A stretch of DNA of 64,000 nt, taken from Physcomitrium patens. Lineage: Eukaryota > Streptophyta > Bryopsida > Funariales > Funariaceae. Positions 1 through 12,178 of this stretch are shown here, one piece after another. A model generated the notes under the pieces. It made no database searches. It was not told the origin of the DNA and was given only the letters and a program-made list of their open reading frames with translations. The first letter of the stretch is position 1. Each line of letters begins with the position of its first letter. The stretch is from NCBI RefSeq assembly GCF_000002425.4, contig NC_037260.1, forward strand, positions 7,655,808-7,719,807, written 5' to 3'. The position numbers and the translations under genes were made by a program.

Positions 1-1065
1 TATGGACTAGGGGACCTTTGCTTATAAAGTTATGCCATTTTGATTATGTAATGTCCCAGCTACATTTTAGAGGATAATGATGCAAGCTTTTCAGCATCAT
101 TTACAACATTCAATAGAGATATTTTTAGATAATTTTTATACATTTAGTATGAAGGCCAATCATTTGGAATGTCTTGATAAGTGTTTGGATCATTGTGGCT
201 ATTATGGGATCTCTTTGAATTTGAAAAAATACCAATTTGGAGTACTGTCTGGTAAATTATTGAGACACATCATCTCATTGGCTGATATTGCTACTGACTC
301 CGATAAAATTACTCGTATATTGGCTTTACCAAAGCTAGAAATAGTATCAGATATTTATAATTTTGTCGGCCATATCAGTTATTATCCATGATTTATTCAT
401 TTATTTGCGGTCATATGTCAGCCTTTAATTAATTTTTTAAAGACCACAAAAATTAATATCTGCACTAATATTAGTTGCACCTTGTTGGACAAAACTATTT
501 CATGTTTATATTGATACATCCAATATTGCTATTGGATCTGTATTAAGTCAAAAAGATAAAAAGGGTTTGGATCATAAAATATATTATGCTAATCGATAAT
601 TCATTCTAACTAAATAAAATTATATTATGACTAAACAGAAAGCTTTTGGAATGACTTATTTTGTTCAAAAATCTTGGCATTATTTTCTTGGTTATGCATT
701 TGTCTTTCATGTCAATCACGATGCTCTTAAATATATGGTTAATAAACTTTAATTGAGTAGACACATTGCTCGATGGATGTTACTATTTTAGAAATTTAAT
801 TTTATTATCAATATCAGACTAGGAAAGAAATATGCCAATGTGGACTATATATCCCATTTATCCAATATATTAGGTAATGAACCTATCAATGATGTCTTAC
901 CTGATGCGGAATTATTTGCCATTGATGTGATTATATTAGAATATAGTGAATTAATTCAGTATATCACATTTCAAATATTTCCACGTACATATAGTGAGAA
1001 ACTTAAAAAATGCTTGATTTTAAAAAGTGTACCATATACAATGATTGGTGATGTTGTCATATTGT

Positions 1066-2196
1066 AATTGCTTATAGTATGTAAAAATTAATTAAGACAT
1101 ATAATATGTTTATAAGTCTTGATATAAATTAGAGTGATTAGTAAATTAATTTAAAAAGAATAGATATAAAGAAATTTATTTGGAGATTTATCTATTTTGA
1201 TTATAGTGTTTATATTATGTAGGATTTAGATATTTAGTATAAAACTTAAGAGAAGGTTGGAATTTAAAGATGAAAGTCTAAACTATTAGCAGGCTTATTG
1301 GGAAGGATGAAAGCAAGATATGGTTGGATGAAGGCAAGGGGTGAAGACCTTCATCCCTATTGCTCGAATGTCATGCCCAATGGACTTCAAGGAGGCTGTC
1401 CGAAGCCTTATTAAAGATTAGGGTTTTTTTTTTGAAGCCATTTGAGCTTTGGAGGCTAGAATTAGCAAGTTCAAGGTTTTCGATATAATTTGAGTGAAGA
1501 GTTTGTATAATTTCGAGTTTTTGTGAAGGAGATATAGGTGTTCAAAGATAAGGTGTCAAATTTGTATCTACTATCACTCTTTGAAGCATAACATATGCGT
1601 ACAGAGAGCAATGAAAGATCGGCGGCTAAAGTTGGAAAGAACACTTTCTTGGCTATACATTAAATATATTTTTTGATGAGTTTTAAGTCTATATGAAGTA
1701 GTTGTAGGGCATTGAAGACAGTATATGTAATTCAAAGGCAGTAAGTGAGTCGTTTTTTTGATAGTAATGATTGGAACCATATCTTGAGTTTCTGGACGAA
1801 TTTTTTGCTCAAAATTTCTATAAGTGTGAGTTATTAGGTTAAAAAGTTATAGATTAAATTTTCATATTACTTGAGTACTTATTTTATGAGATATGAAGAA
1901 AATAGCACGTGGATGTATGTAAGCTAGGGTTTAAAGCTATTGTTAGGATTTTAGAGATATCTCAAGATCCATAATGAATTTGTAGTTAAATTTTTTTGTA
2001 ATAGTTTTTGAAAGTATATTAGTACTTTATGTAAAATTTTAGATTTTTCAAACAATCCAATCGTGAAATATAAGCTGTTGAAGTTTAGAAAACATTTCTC
2101 ATAAAGATATATAAGGTTTTAAGATATTTTATCATACATTTGGATGTTTTTTTGGTACTTGGGCTTATATATTGATATAATTGCTCTAAAAGAGAA

Positions 2197-2241
<45 letters not shown>

Positions 2242-2330
2242 TGATACTTTTATATCTTAGACTTAATTGAGTATTTAGTGGTAGCCAGAAGCCTAGCGCT
2301 TTCTTGAAGCAAACTCTCTTTATCCTAACA
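1066..2330. repeat. Unidentified ~1.26-kb segment interrupting the Gypsy fossil
   Basis: RNase H homology stops near 1,065 and integrase homology resumes near 2,340, whereas these domains normally lie close together. The segment between has no coding signal I can read. It ends near a long TA run (2,201-2,237). Its texture, G-rich short phrases with no open frame, resembles an LTR or a non-autonomous insertion. I could not find matching ends or a target duplication by eye. Confidence 0.4.
2201..2237. repeat. (TA)n microsatellite
   Basis: An uninterrupted AT dinucleotide run inside the segment that splits the first Gypsy fossil. Confidence 0.95.
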
Positions 2331-3790
2331 ATGCCTTGTATAAGCAAAGATAAGAAAGAATTTTATGCCACTATATCTTTCAAAGTGAAGTACATATCAT
2401 ATTAGAAGGTTGCCATTTAGATAGTTGTAGTAGACATTTTACTCATGATAGTATTGCTTGTAAAGCTTTAATGGCTGGATATTAATACCCAATAATGTTT
2501 TTAGATACACATTAATATGTCTGACGTTGTAATCCTTATCAACAAATTGGTCGACCTATTAAAACTTTTGCCATATCATTGGTACCAATTTTGGCACAAG
2601 CACTATTTGAAAAATGGGATATTAATTTTGTAAGATCAATTGCACCACCTTTATGAAACAGACAAAGAAGATATATTTTGATAGCGACTCATTATGTAAC
2701 AAAATGGGCTGAGGTGATGGCAATAAAAATTGGTACTTTCAATACAATAGCCACATTTTTATATGAGAACATTATCACTTGGTTTGGATGTCTCAAAGAA
2801 TTGGTTAATGATTGAAGAACCCATTTTATAAATTCTATGATTGCAACCTTGATGGATAAATATGAGATCAAATATTAGAAAATAACCCCATATCACCCTC
2901 AAGCCAATAGATAGACTAAAAAGACCAATAGTATTCTGTACAAAGTTTTAACTAAGATCGTGTCTGGTGTGGAATTGGATTGTGATACAAAATTATTTGC
3001 AGCTTTGTACACATATCATACTACATATAAAGTGACTATCAATTCTACACCATTTCAATTGGTGTACAGACAAGAAACAATATTACTAATTAAATTGAAA
3101 GTTCAGAGTTTGAAAATTGTATTGGATGAATATTTTGGCAAGAAAGAATTCTTCCAATATTGATTTGTTTAATTAGAAAAATTTGATGAAGTTATGGCTA
3201 TAATTCTTTTGACTATAAAAGCTACACAACATTGCCATAAGAGTTATTATGATAGTAAATTACGTCTCAAATCTTTTTTATCCAATGATCTAGTACTTCT
3301 TTATAATAGTCGATTTTATAATTTTTCAAGGAAATTTCAAGTCCATTGGCATGGACCATAGTGTATAATAGAAGGTTTTCTTAATAGTCAGTTTAATTAG
3401 AATATTTTATAGATATTCAATTTATCATACATATAAATAAAAATTAATTACAACTTTACTATATATAAACTTGGGACACGCTTCAAAAATTAGAAGGAAG
3501 AGGACTTACCTATTAATGATAGATTATCTATAATCATAGGTATATGATCGAGAATAAAGACGATTGATGGTTGGTTTTGAATCCTAATACCAATTAGTCA
3601 AGAAAATCAAAAGCGAAGCTATGATAAATTGGATTACAAATTGTTGATTCAAATCTCAAGTAAAAGGTTAGGAAGGGGGCATTTAGTAGAACTTTTCTTC
3701 ACTATTTTAAACATTTTTGTTTGGAATGTAACTATTGGAATATAGAGTTTACTTTAATAAGCAAGAAAATAGTGTTACTATGAGCAATGA

Positions 3791-5470
3791 ATGAGAAACA
3801 AGTATTCTACAATGTCGATGGAAAGAATGAAGAGAGCTATTGACAGAGAGAAAAGTTACCAAAATATAAGAGCTAAGAGCAATTTGGAATTACAGTCCTT
3901 AGTAGTTCTTACTAATATGGAATCAATGAAGTTAGAAATCTGTTGGTCTCCAAAAAAGCAAAGAGATTTTAAAAATGCATAATTATATCAATTTTTGTTA
4001 GAATTAGATAACTTGCTACCAATTAATGTGGAATTGATTGAGGAATATATAGCAAATTATGACTCGGAGGATGGTTTGAATGTTGTCAAGAAAAACATTA
4101 TTGGAATTGATGAAACTACCTTACAAAAGATACTACACCTCCCAATTGGTGAGCTTATGATGGATATTGAAGTGTTTAGTGATTTCAGACTAGGAAGCTA
4201 TTTCAAAGGTAGAATGTCATCATTTGAGAAGAGTCAAGGTTGACAAATGGTGGAGGTACTTACATTAGTGCTTATGGAGTAGATGTATTTCGTTCAGAAG
4301 TAGTTAAGCTTGAATTGACACACCACATATATGTCCAAACAATTATTGTTTATTGCAATAGAAATACTTGAAGGTATGGTATTTAATTGGATAGCTTTTG
4401 TAGCAACTAGAATTCATGCGAAGATAGAAGCCAAGTGAAAGATGAAAAAAATTTCATCTTTACTTTGTTCTAATTATGTGCACTCCGTGATTGCATATAC
4501 GTTGAGTCAAACACTACTAATAAAGAAAAAAAATATATCCTCCTCAATGCTTCAATGATGTATTCAGAGTTTAAAAGCATTGACAGCTAATCAAGGGATC
4601 GTGGTGCACAAAATTGAAGAATCAAGTAACTCATTGAAATGGGAGGCTATATCAAAGATTATACTAAGGCAGGTTTCAATTCATTTAGCAATCGAGGTAG
4701 AGACTGAAGTTCCAATTTCAATGGACATCAACCAGTTAGCATTTTTTTATGATAGAATATTATAAAGAATGAATCTCAAAGAAGTTATATTGACTCAAAT
4801 TTCTTAATTACAGCTCATGATGAGTAAATTGGATGGAGAGAGAAATTTAAAGCAACAATTGGAGGCAAGCAAAAAAGAGATATTGGAGCAAAGCCATCAA
4901 ATAAAAGAATAAGATCAAATTATCTAAGAAAATTATTAAATCTAAGTTGTTATTGGAGCATAAATTTAAAGAGAAACAAGAAGTTTGGGCAAAAAAAAAA
5001 AAAAAGATGCACTCAAGGTCTCTTGGAAGGCCAAATACATGAACTATTACAAAATTGCAGGATATGGGATTTAGAACAGAAGGAAGTAAAGTGTGAGTTG
5101 AAAATAAAACAAGAGAAGGCAAAGTTACTAGAACAAGAAAAAAAAAATTGGTGACTAATATAGAATTAAAACGAAAAAGTTATGAGTAAAAATTAGAACC
5201 TTGAAAGTTCTAGTAACAAAATTAGATGGTGATTTAGCTAGTATTGGTCGGTCACAGATGTTTGCTCCACCAATTATAATAATTGATGAATTTGAAGAAA
5301 AGATGAGGCAACATCACCATTTGGAAGCAAAAAAAGTCAAGATTCTGCAATTGGAGGCTCAAGTTCGTGAATTGGGAGAGTATGATAAGGACTTACTAGC
5401 CCAATTGAGGAGAAAGCCAATGGAAGTATCGAAGGAGGATAAAGACTGGAATCAACGGAACCACTTATAG
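3791..5470 (+). mobile_element. Remnants of an extra reading frame downstream of the Gypsy integrase
   Basis: Several short same-strand frames (3,791-3,982, 3,995-4,243, 4,580-4,765, 5,201-5,470) follow the integrase. The second contains NYDSEDG, an IDETTLQKILHLPIGEL block and SFEKSQG, which read like coherent protein. The third and fourth are rich in charged and leucine residues. The part around 4,810-5,470 is rich in K, E, Q and L and is probably coiled coil. Additional reading frames behind pol are known in Tat-lineage Gypsy elements, so I infer an element-encoded accessory protein of unknown role. A captured host gene fragment is the alternative. It is broken. Confidence 0.45.
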
Positions 5471-5530
5471 AGAATGTTGGGATTGATCAATTTAGCAAGC
5501 TAGAGGGATAAAAACTTTGTAAGGATTTCA

Positions 5531-6429
5531 TTGAATTTTTTTTTTTAATATTAATTCCATATTTGTAATGATGTTACACACTTAAGAGTAGAACTATGTA
5601 CAATGGATAGAAATTGATTTTTATAGGATATTGATTAGATATTGATAAAATTGATTAATTATCCATAAGAAAATAAATTTAAGAAGTAAGATAGATGATT
5701 TAGTCAAGAAAAGCAGTTAAGTAAGAAATATTTGTTGAAACCTTTGTTTTGGAATAAATATAAATTGATTGAAGAAGAAGTAGAGAGTACTAGACTAAAA
5801 TAGTCATGAATTGGAGTAAGCTTAGTGCTACTTCTTATTTTTATTTTCTTTATAGAAGAGGGATAATGAATAGATTTTGAATAATATGAAGTAAAATTTT
5901 GTAATGAAAGAGAGATTTGATTTATATGATGTCAAATGAAAAATTAAATTTATTGTATATTGAATTATAAGTGAAAAATTAAAAAGTCAATAATTGATGA
6001 TGTTTGTGAAGTATAGATAAAAATGGGAGAATTATAATACATTGATTATAAAAAATTGAGAGTGTTCCACAAAAAGAAGTCTGTGGAGTCTAAAATTGTG
6101 TAAAGCAAATTACTAGGAATGACAATTAGTTTTGAAAAATTCTAATAATTGGATCATAGAATATTTTATGCAGTCTTTTAAGATAGTGTAGTATTACATA
6201 TTATTGTTATAAGTTTAGAGAGGAGAAGAGATAATAAATACATAAGATAGAATTATCAATTATAATATTTTATTTATTAAAAGAAGAATTAATAGAATAT
6301 GAAAGGCACTATAGCATTCTTGGATATTTTTAGTGGATCAAAAGACAATTAATTGTGTGACCCTAATATGTAAATTCATGCAGATAGTCTTTCTCCATAT
6401 TCAAATCCCCCTTTATAAGTTCATTATGG
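5531..6429. other. AT-rich stretch without a recognisable gene
   Basis: It lies between the accessory frame of the first Gypsy fossil and the protease region of the next element. It may hold decayed gag or leader of the chromovirus that follows, but I found no zinc-knuckle or gag-like wording. No host gene is visible. Confidence 0.5.
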
Positions 6430-8577
6430 AAAGGTATTTGAAAAATAAGTAAAACAACATTTACAGTACCTTTAGTTAAAAAAATTAAATCCATACATGT
6501 AAAAGTCATAAATAGTCGTTTATTATCTTTTTGAAATGTCACTCATGAGACTATTTCTTTAGATGTAGCAATTAAGGATCATAACAGCATAGTAGTATTT
6601 AATATAATAAAATCTCCTTCTAATCTAATTATTTTAGTATTATCGTGGTTAGAAAAATATAACCCTCAAATAGATTGGATTTTTCATAACTTAACTTTTT
6701 TTAGTAGTATAATCTAGGATCGGGTTAGTAAAGTAGAAGTACATAAATTTAGTATATCCAAATCTTTATTGGTAGGTGTAAGAGCTTTCATGCATGCTAC
6801 AAAAGAAGGATCATCTTTTGCTATATATGCTACACCCATTTCTAATAGTAGAAAAATGTCAAGTAGTATTCTTAGCCAATATCAAGAATTCCGAGATATT
6901 TTTGAAAAAAAAGAATAGAGATATTCTACTAAAGTATTGACCTTATGATTATTCAATTGATCTGCAAGAAGGAGCTCAACTACCATTCAGATCAATCTAT
7001 AGTTTATTGCAGAATAAGTTGGTTGTATTAAAGGAGTATATTGATGAAAACTTGGCAAAGAATTTTATATGCTATTTTAAATCTCCAATTAGAGCTTCTA
7101 TCTTATTTGTAAAGAAGAAAGATGGATCTTTGTAGATGTCTGTGGATTATCAAGGATTCAATAAGATCACCATCAAAAATAGATATCTTTTATCTTTGAT
7201 TTCAAGACTTCTTGACTAACTCAATCAAGTAAATATTTTTACGAAAATAGATCTATAAGGAATATATAACTTAATTCATATCGAAAAAGGAGATGAATGG
7301 AAGATTGTTTTTTGAATTAGGTATGGATATTTTGAATATAATATCATATCTTTTGGACTCATGAGTACACCAGCCGCTTTTCAACATCATTTATGGACAT
7401 TTTTTCATTTATTATTTACATGACATTCTAATCTATTCTAAGAATATAAAAGAATATGAACTTCATGTTTGTTGCATATTACAAAAATTTAGAGAGATAA
7501 GATTATATTCCAAGTTGAAAAAGTGTGTATTCCACACTATTCAAGTTGACTTTTTGGATACATCATTTTCAACAAAGGCCTTGTGATAGATCCCAAGAAG
7601 GTCGAAACTATCATAGATTGGAAGATTCCAAGAACAATATGAGATGTACAATATTTTTTGGACTTTGTTATTTACTACTAAATCTTCATCAAGAACTTTT
7701 CTCAAGTTATAGCTCTACTTACATGTTTGACTTATAAAGACAAATTTCAGTGGAATAAAGAAGTAAAAGTATCATTTGATATTTTAAAGAAAGAGTTTAC
7801 TTTTGTACCAACTTTGTATCTTATTGACTTTTCTAAGGTATTTTTCATTGAAAAAAATACATCAAATATTACCTTAAGTGTAGTATTATCATAAATAGAA
7901 ATAAATGATAAACTCCATCTAATAGCTTTTTATTCAAAGAAATTTTTAGTGGCTAAGATTGACTTTGAGATCTATGACAAAGAACTTCTTACAATTATAG
8001 ATTCATTTCAAGAATGGCATCATTATCTAAAAGGCACTTCAAGTCTAGTCATAGTATATATAAATCACAAGAACCTCAAGTATTTCATGTTGGCACATGT
8101 TTTGAATTTTTGTCAACCCATTGAAGCATTTTATTATCAAGATTTGATTTTAAGATCATATTTTGACTTGAAAAATAACAAGATTTATCAAATGCTCTTT
8201 TTAGACGCTCTTATCTTGTACCAAAAGAAAGAGACATATCTTTTTATCAACAAAGAATAATCCTCTTGAAGCCAAAGCATTTTTATCTTCAAGCAATGAA
8301 ATCAACATTGATTGTTGATTCAACTTTATCAAACAAATTCAATCAAATATATCCTTTCATCCTCTTATTCATGATATTAAAAATCTTTCTTCTAAGTCTT
8401 ATGATATTTCAAAATTCAAGTTCAAGAACAACCTATTCTATTTCAAAGGACACCTATATGTTCCAAGAGGAGAGGCACGTTTACGTATTCTTCAAGCATG
8501 TCATGAATTTCTAACAGTAGGATATTTTCAATATAATAAGACTTTAGAGCTTATATTTAAAGATTTTTGGTGACCAC

Positions 8578-9910
8578 TGTCATATTACATGTTGACTTGC
8601 TTCGAAATGCACTAGGCACCTAGCTGTAGAAGATGAGGTTGTATTTCACAAACATCTAAAAAATTCTAATGGATTTCATCCATATGAGAAGAATACAATC
8701 CAAATTTTGATTCAAAAGTACTAAAAAATATTCTTCTTAATAGCCTCAATCACATATAAACCTTAATTATCTTGTTACTTTCATATTTAAGCAATTTAGA
8801 TTTTTCTTATAAGCCCCAATCCTAATCAATGAGCTTTAACAAGCTGTAACTTCTAATCTGATCATTTACTTGATGTAAAATTTTGCATACAATTGTCAAT
8901 ATAAGTCTTCTATATTCTCAAGAATTTTCAGCCCAATCCAACTTATAGATTGTGAGAAAACCTCCAAAAACTGCATTCATGTGACTCAGTTGTCAACTTG
9001 AAAGGTGAAGCAAAAATCCCAACATTGATTTCTCCTTCTCCAACTATTAACTTTGACTCAAAATTGGTATGTAGCTTGATCTTCAAGTCCTTCAATACCA
9101 CGCCAAATTTCACCTTGATTCAATAAGTAGATCTTTAGATATCATAGAAATTCTAGCCAACTCCAAACTGCCAACTTCGAAAACTCTCTTATGCTAAAAA
9201 CTAGATATCTCTAAACCACATCATTAGATTATCAAAAAAAAATTATACACTTAGCACACCTAATAATCTAAATATTACCAAATTTTGAACTATAAATGTT
9301 ACACCAATTGCACGAACTAGCCAAAATTACTAACTCTAATTATATTATATAAAACCCAAATCACCAATACAAATCTTGACTTTGAACAATAATTGCTAAG
9401 TCCTCAAAAATCTTACAAAAGCAATCTTTATACCTTTTAAATAAATTTCAAGCTAGCTCTCAAATTCTAATCTTTGATCTTCAAATAAAATCCTAATTTT
9501 CCCTAGGTAGTCATTTTAGTGACTAGAGGTTTGATTTCGACCATATCTCACAAACGGTCAATCCCCGAGTATCAATCTAAGCTATCCTAAGGATTTTTAA
9601 GCCCAATTCTATCCTCGACTTGACCCTAGTATCAACTATATCAACCATTTACCTCTTCTATCCTAATTTTATCAATTTATGGTCTTTCCAAGGTAGTAAA
9701 AGAGTTTTTATATGCTAGAAGGTAAAAATACTAATTAACTTTTATCTACTTGCTATTAAGTTAAAATATATATATATATATATGCTAAGAGGCTTTCATA
9801 AAAGCCTTATTAAAATAATTTAAATTTTTATTGAACTAATGTAATAGAGTATTAATTAAAATTTTATTTTTAGTCATATTTTTATCATATAATCGTATCA
9901 TAATATGACA
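8578..9910. repeat. 1.33-kb repeat, copy 1, inserted in the C1 integrase; likely solo LTR
   Basis: The segment splits the integrase between its zinc region and core. It begins TGTCATATTA and ends TAATATGACA, perfect 10-bp inverted ends of the TG...CA type, and a CACTG pentamer sits across each border (8,575-8,579 and 9,909-9,913). A diverged second copy is at 51,373-52,692 in the same orientation. There is no coding capacity. The TG...CA ends and the length suggest a solo LTR from a different element family. A non-autonomous terminal-inverted-repeat transposon (CACTG-type end) is the alternative. Confidence 0.65.
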
Positions 9911-11631
9911 CTGTAAATGTAGAAGGAAGTAAAAGACTTTGTCCAATCATATGACATTTATTTAAGATCAAAAACTCCTCATCATCAATCATGTAGACTT
10001 CTTCAACCATTGGCTATACTTGAACAACTATGATCTTCTATTTCTATAGATTTTATTAAAAATCTTTCAAGTTTAAGTTCATATGATTCTATATTTATAA
10101 TCATAGATTGGTTCATCAAAATGGTATATTTTGTACCATGTACAAAATCTATTTTAGGTAAAGAAACAACTAAGCTTTTCATTCACAATATCTATCACTA
10201 TTATGGATTATTAAAAGATATTATATCATATAGGGAGACTCAATTTGTATCGAGATTCTAAAGGTGGATATAAAGCTTTCTTTAGCTTTTCATCTTCAAA
10301 CTGATGGACAAACAAAAGGGATGAATTAAGTTTTGGAGTAGTATTTGAGGTGTACCATCAACTATCATTAAGATGATTGGACAATTCTTTTGCCATTGGT
10401 AGAGTTTGGATATAATAATTTGGTACATTCTTCCATTCAACAAACATCTTTTTTTACCAATTATGGTTATCATCCACAACTTGACACTTTTGACTTTTTA
10501 AAAATTGATAATCCTGTAGCACAAGATTTAGCAAATCGTTTGTCAAAGCTATATGCAACAATAAAGACAAAATTAAAAGAAGCTCAAGAATAATAAAAGA
10601 CCAATATGGATGCTTATCATAAAGAACAACCATAATTTAATGTAGGTGACAAGGTATGATAACTTTGTCACAATATCAAGACTACTTGTTCTTATGATAA
10701 GTTGGACTATTGTAGATTGAGACCTTTTCCTATTTGTAAACAAATAAATCCTATTTCTTATCAATTACATTTACTAGAGTCTATGAAGATCTATCTTATA
10801 TTTCACATATCCATTCTTAAGCTGTATAAGACATTGAACATCTTGAAAAGAACATAAATGCTACTTCCTCTTATAAAAATAGATAATAATCAAGAATTTG
10901 AGGTAGAAGAAGTCTTAGATCCAAGATGGCATTGAAATAGGTTGAAATATCTTGTCCATTGGATTGGATATGATATTAGTGAATGCACATGGAAGCCAGC
11001 AAAGAATCTTGCAAATGCAGTAAAGAGAATTGAAGCTTTTCATCAACAACATCCATCAAAACTAAGATGAAGAATAGCAAATCTTAGCTATAAAAAAAAA
11101 TCAAAGGAAGTTAATATTCTATCTTCTATCTTTCTTTTTAGCTTTTATGTATTTGTAACATAAAAGAGATGGAAAACCAACAACCAATAGATTCAACTCA
11201 AGAACTTTCATTTGTGGACTTATAAGATGAGACATTGTAATTGTCACAACCTTCAAGATGATAAAATTGAGATGAAGACCCTCAAAAATGACATGTTCTT
11301 CCTTGAATAGATGGCAAAAGATAACATGTTTGATATCACAATCTTGAAAGAGAGTCCTAATGTTTGATGATTTTATTAGAGGTAGGAATAACTCCTAACA
11401 ATATTTTAAGTGTTGTATTAGAAGAAAATTACAAAGGCCTCATTAACAACTAAATAATTGGATGGTCTTTGTTCCTTAGTATAGAACACTATCAATGGCT
11501 GAGATGACCTATCAACTAACTTCAAAGGGAATAAAGATTAGAGTATGTGGCAAATACAATTCATCATATCTTGAATTTTTTCAACATATAAAGACTGCTC
11601 TTTATGGAACTTGTCCCTAGAAGGAGGGGTA

Positions 11632-12178
11632 ATGTAACAGACATATATATTTACTTCAATAGTTACTTATATGATTAGGTAGAAATAAATAAATATAGAT
11701 TAATTTTGTAAGTCTTCTAGAAAAGCCTCCTAGAACCTTTATAAATACAGTTTTGACTTTAGATGTGTTTATAGGTTGAAAACTTGGTCAACAAATAAAT
11801 CACATGTTGGTAGCTTGCACAACAAGTTAACTCCATGTAGTAGCTTATAAAATAAGCTAACTATATGGTACATACATAGATAACTTACCTTGCAAGTTAA
11901 GACATGTGGCTAACAAAGTCAATACATGTTGGAAGTCTTATAGAATATCGCCACATAGCTCCTAGTTAGAGAGTATATATAGAGGCAAGAGTAAAGCCTT
12001 ATTCACTCTTATGAATATTTTTTTAATTCTTCATCTTTTTTCAAGACTTTCTAATCTTCTTATTTTTGACAATAGCCATTCTAGTTTAATATTACATCAC
12101 CTTTTGAATGACTTTCTAGTTTTCTTCAATGACACAAGAGTGTATTGAGGATTTTTTTTCTTCAATTTTCATGTCTTT
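11632..12178 (+). repeat. Chromovirus LTR between copies C1 and C2
   Basis: It starts TGTAACAGACA directly after a polypurine run (AGAAGGAGGGG) and ends near 12,178. It is homologous along its length to the LTRs at 16,587, 17,982, 54,119, 59,144 and 59,977, sharing the SAAGCTTCTARAAG-type block, GTTGGTAGCTTG and a TATATATAGAGGCAAG block that is probably its TATA region. By eye it is clearly diverged from the 16,587 LTR. Confidence 0.8.

Larger units (their letters stand above)
1..5530 (+). mobile_element. Ty3/Gypsy retroelement fossil, Tat-like (not chromovirus), left end outside window
   Basis: Parts in order are the end of reverse transcriptase (about 1-400, including the MPFGL-type block and a block resembling GISLN-KK), RNase H (about 480-1,065), an interrupting segment (1,066-2,330), the integrase zinc region and catalytic core (about 2,340-3,420), then remnants of an extra reading frame (3,791-5,470). 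The integrase core wording (TKWAE, TIATFLYE, the PYHPQ-type block) resembles plant Tat/Athila integrases rather than the chromoviruses elsewhere in this window, and I see no chromodomain. A polypurine-like run lies near 3,670-3,680, but I could not define LTRs. The copy is heavily broken, with well over ten breaks, and looks old. Family assignment is from motif reading only. Confidence 0.7.
6430..12178 (+). mobile_element. Chromovirus (Ty3/Gypsy) fossil, copy C1, with 3' LTR
   Basis: Parts in order are a protease region (about 6,430-6,720), reverse transcriptase (about 6,930-7,560, with the [14 protein letters not shown]-type entry block that recurs in the other copies), RNase H (about 7,780-8,240), the integrase zinc region (about 8,410-8,570), a 1.3-kb insertion, the integrase core (about 9,920-10,600), a C-terminal integrase segment, a chromodomain (about 10,900-11,070, ending HPSKLR as in the sister copy), a 3' untranslated region and the LTR. 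Gag is not recognisable. Integrase and chromodomain wording matches Tcn1-type chromoviruses known from fungi and mosses. It has many breaks (well over ten) and looks old. Confidence 0.8.
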
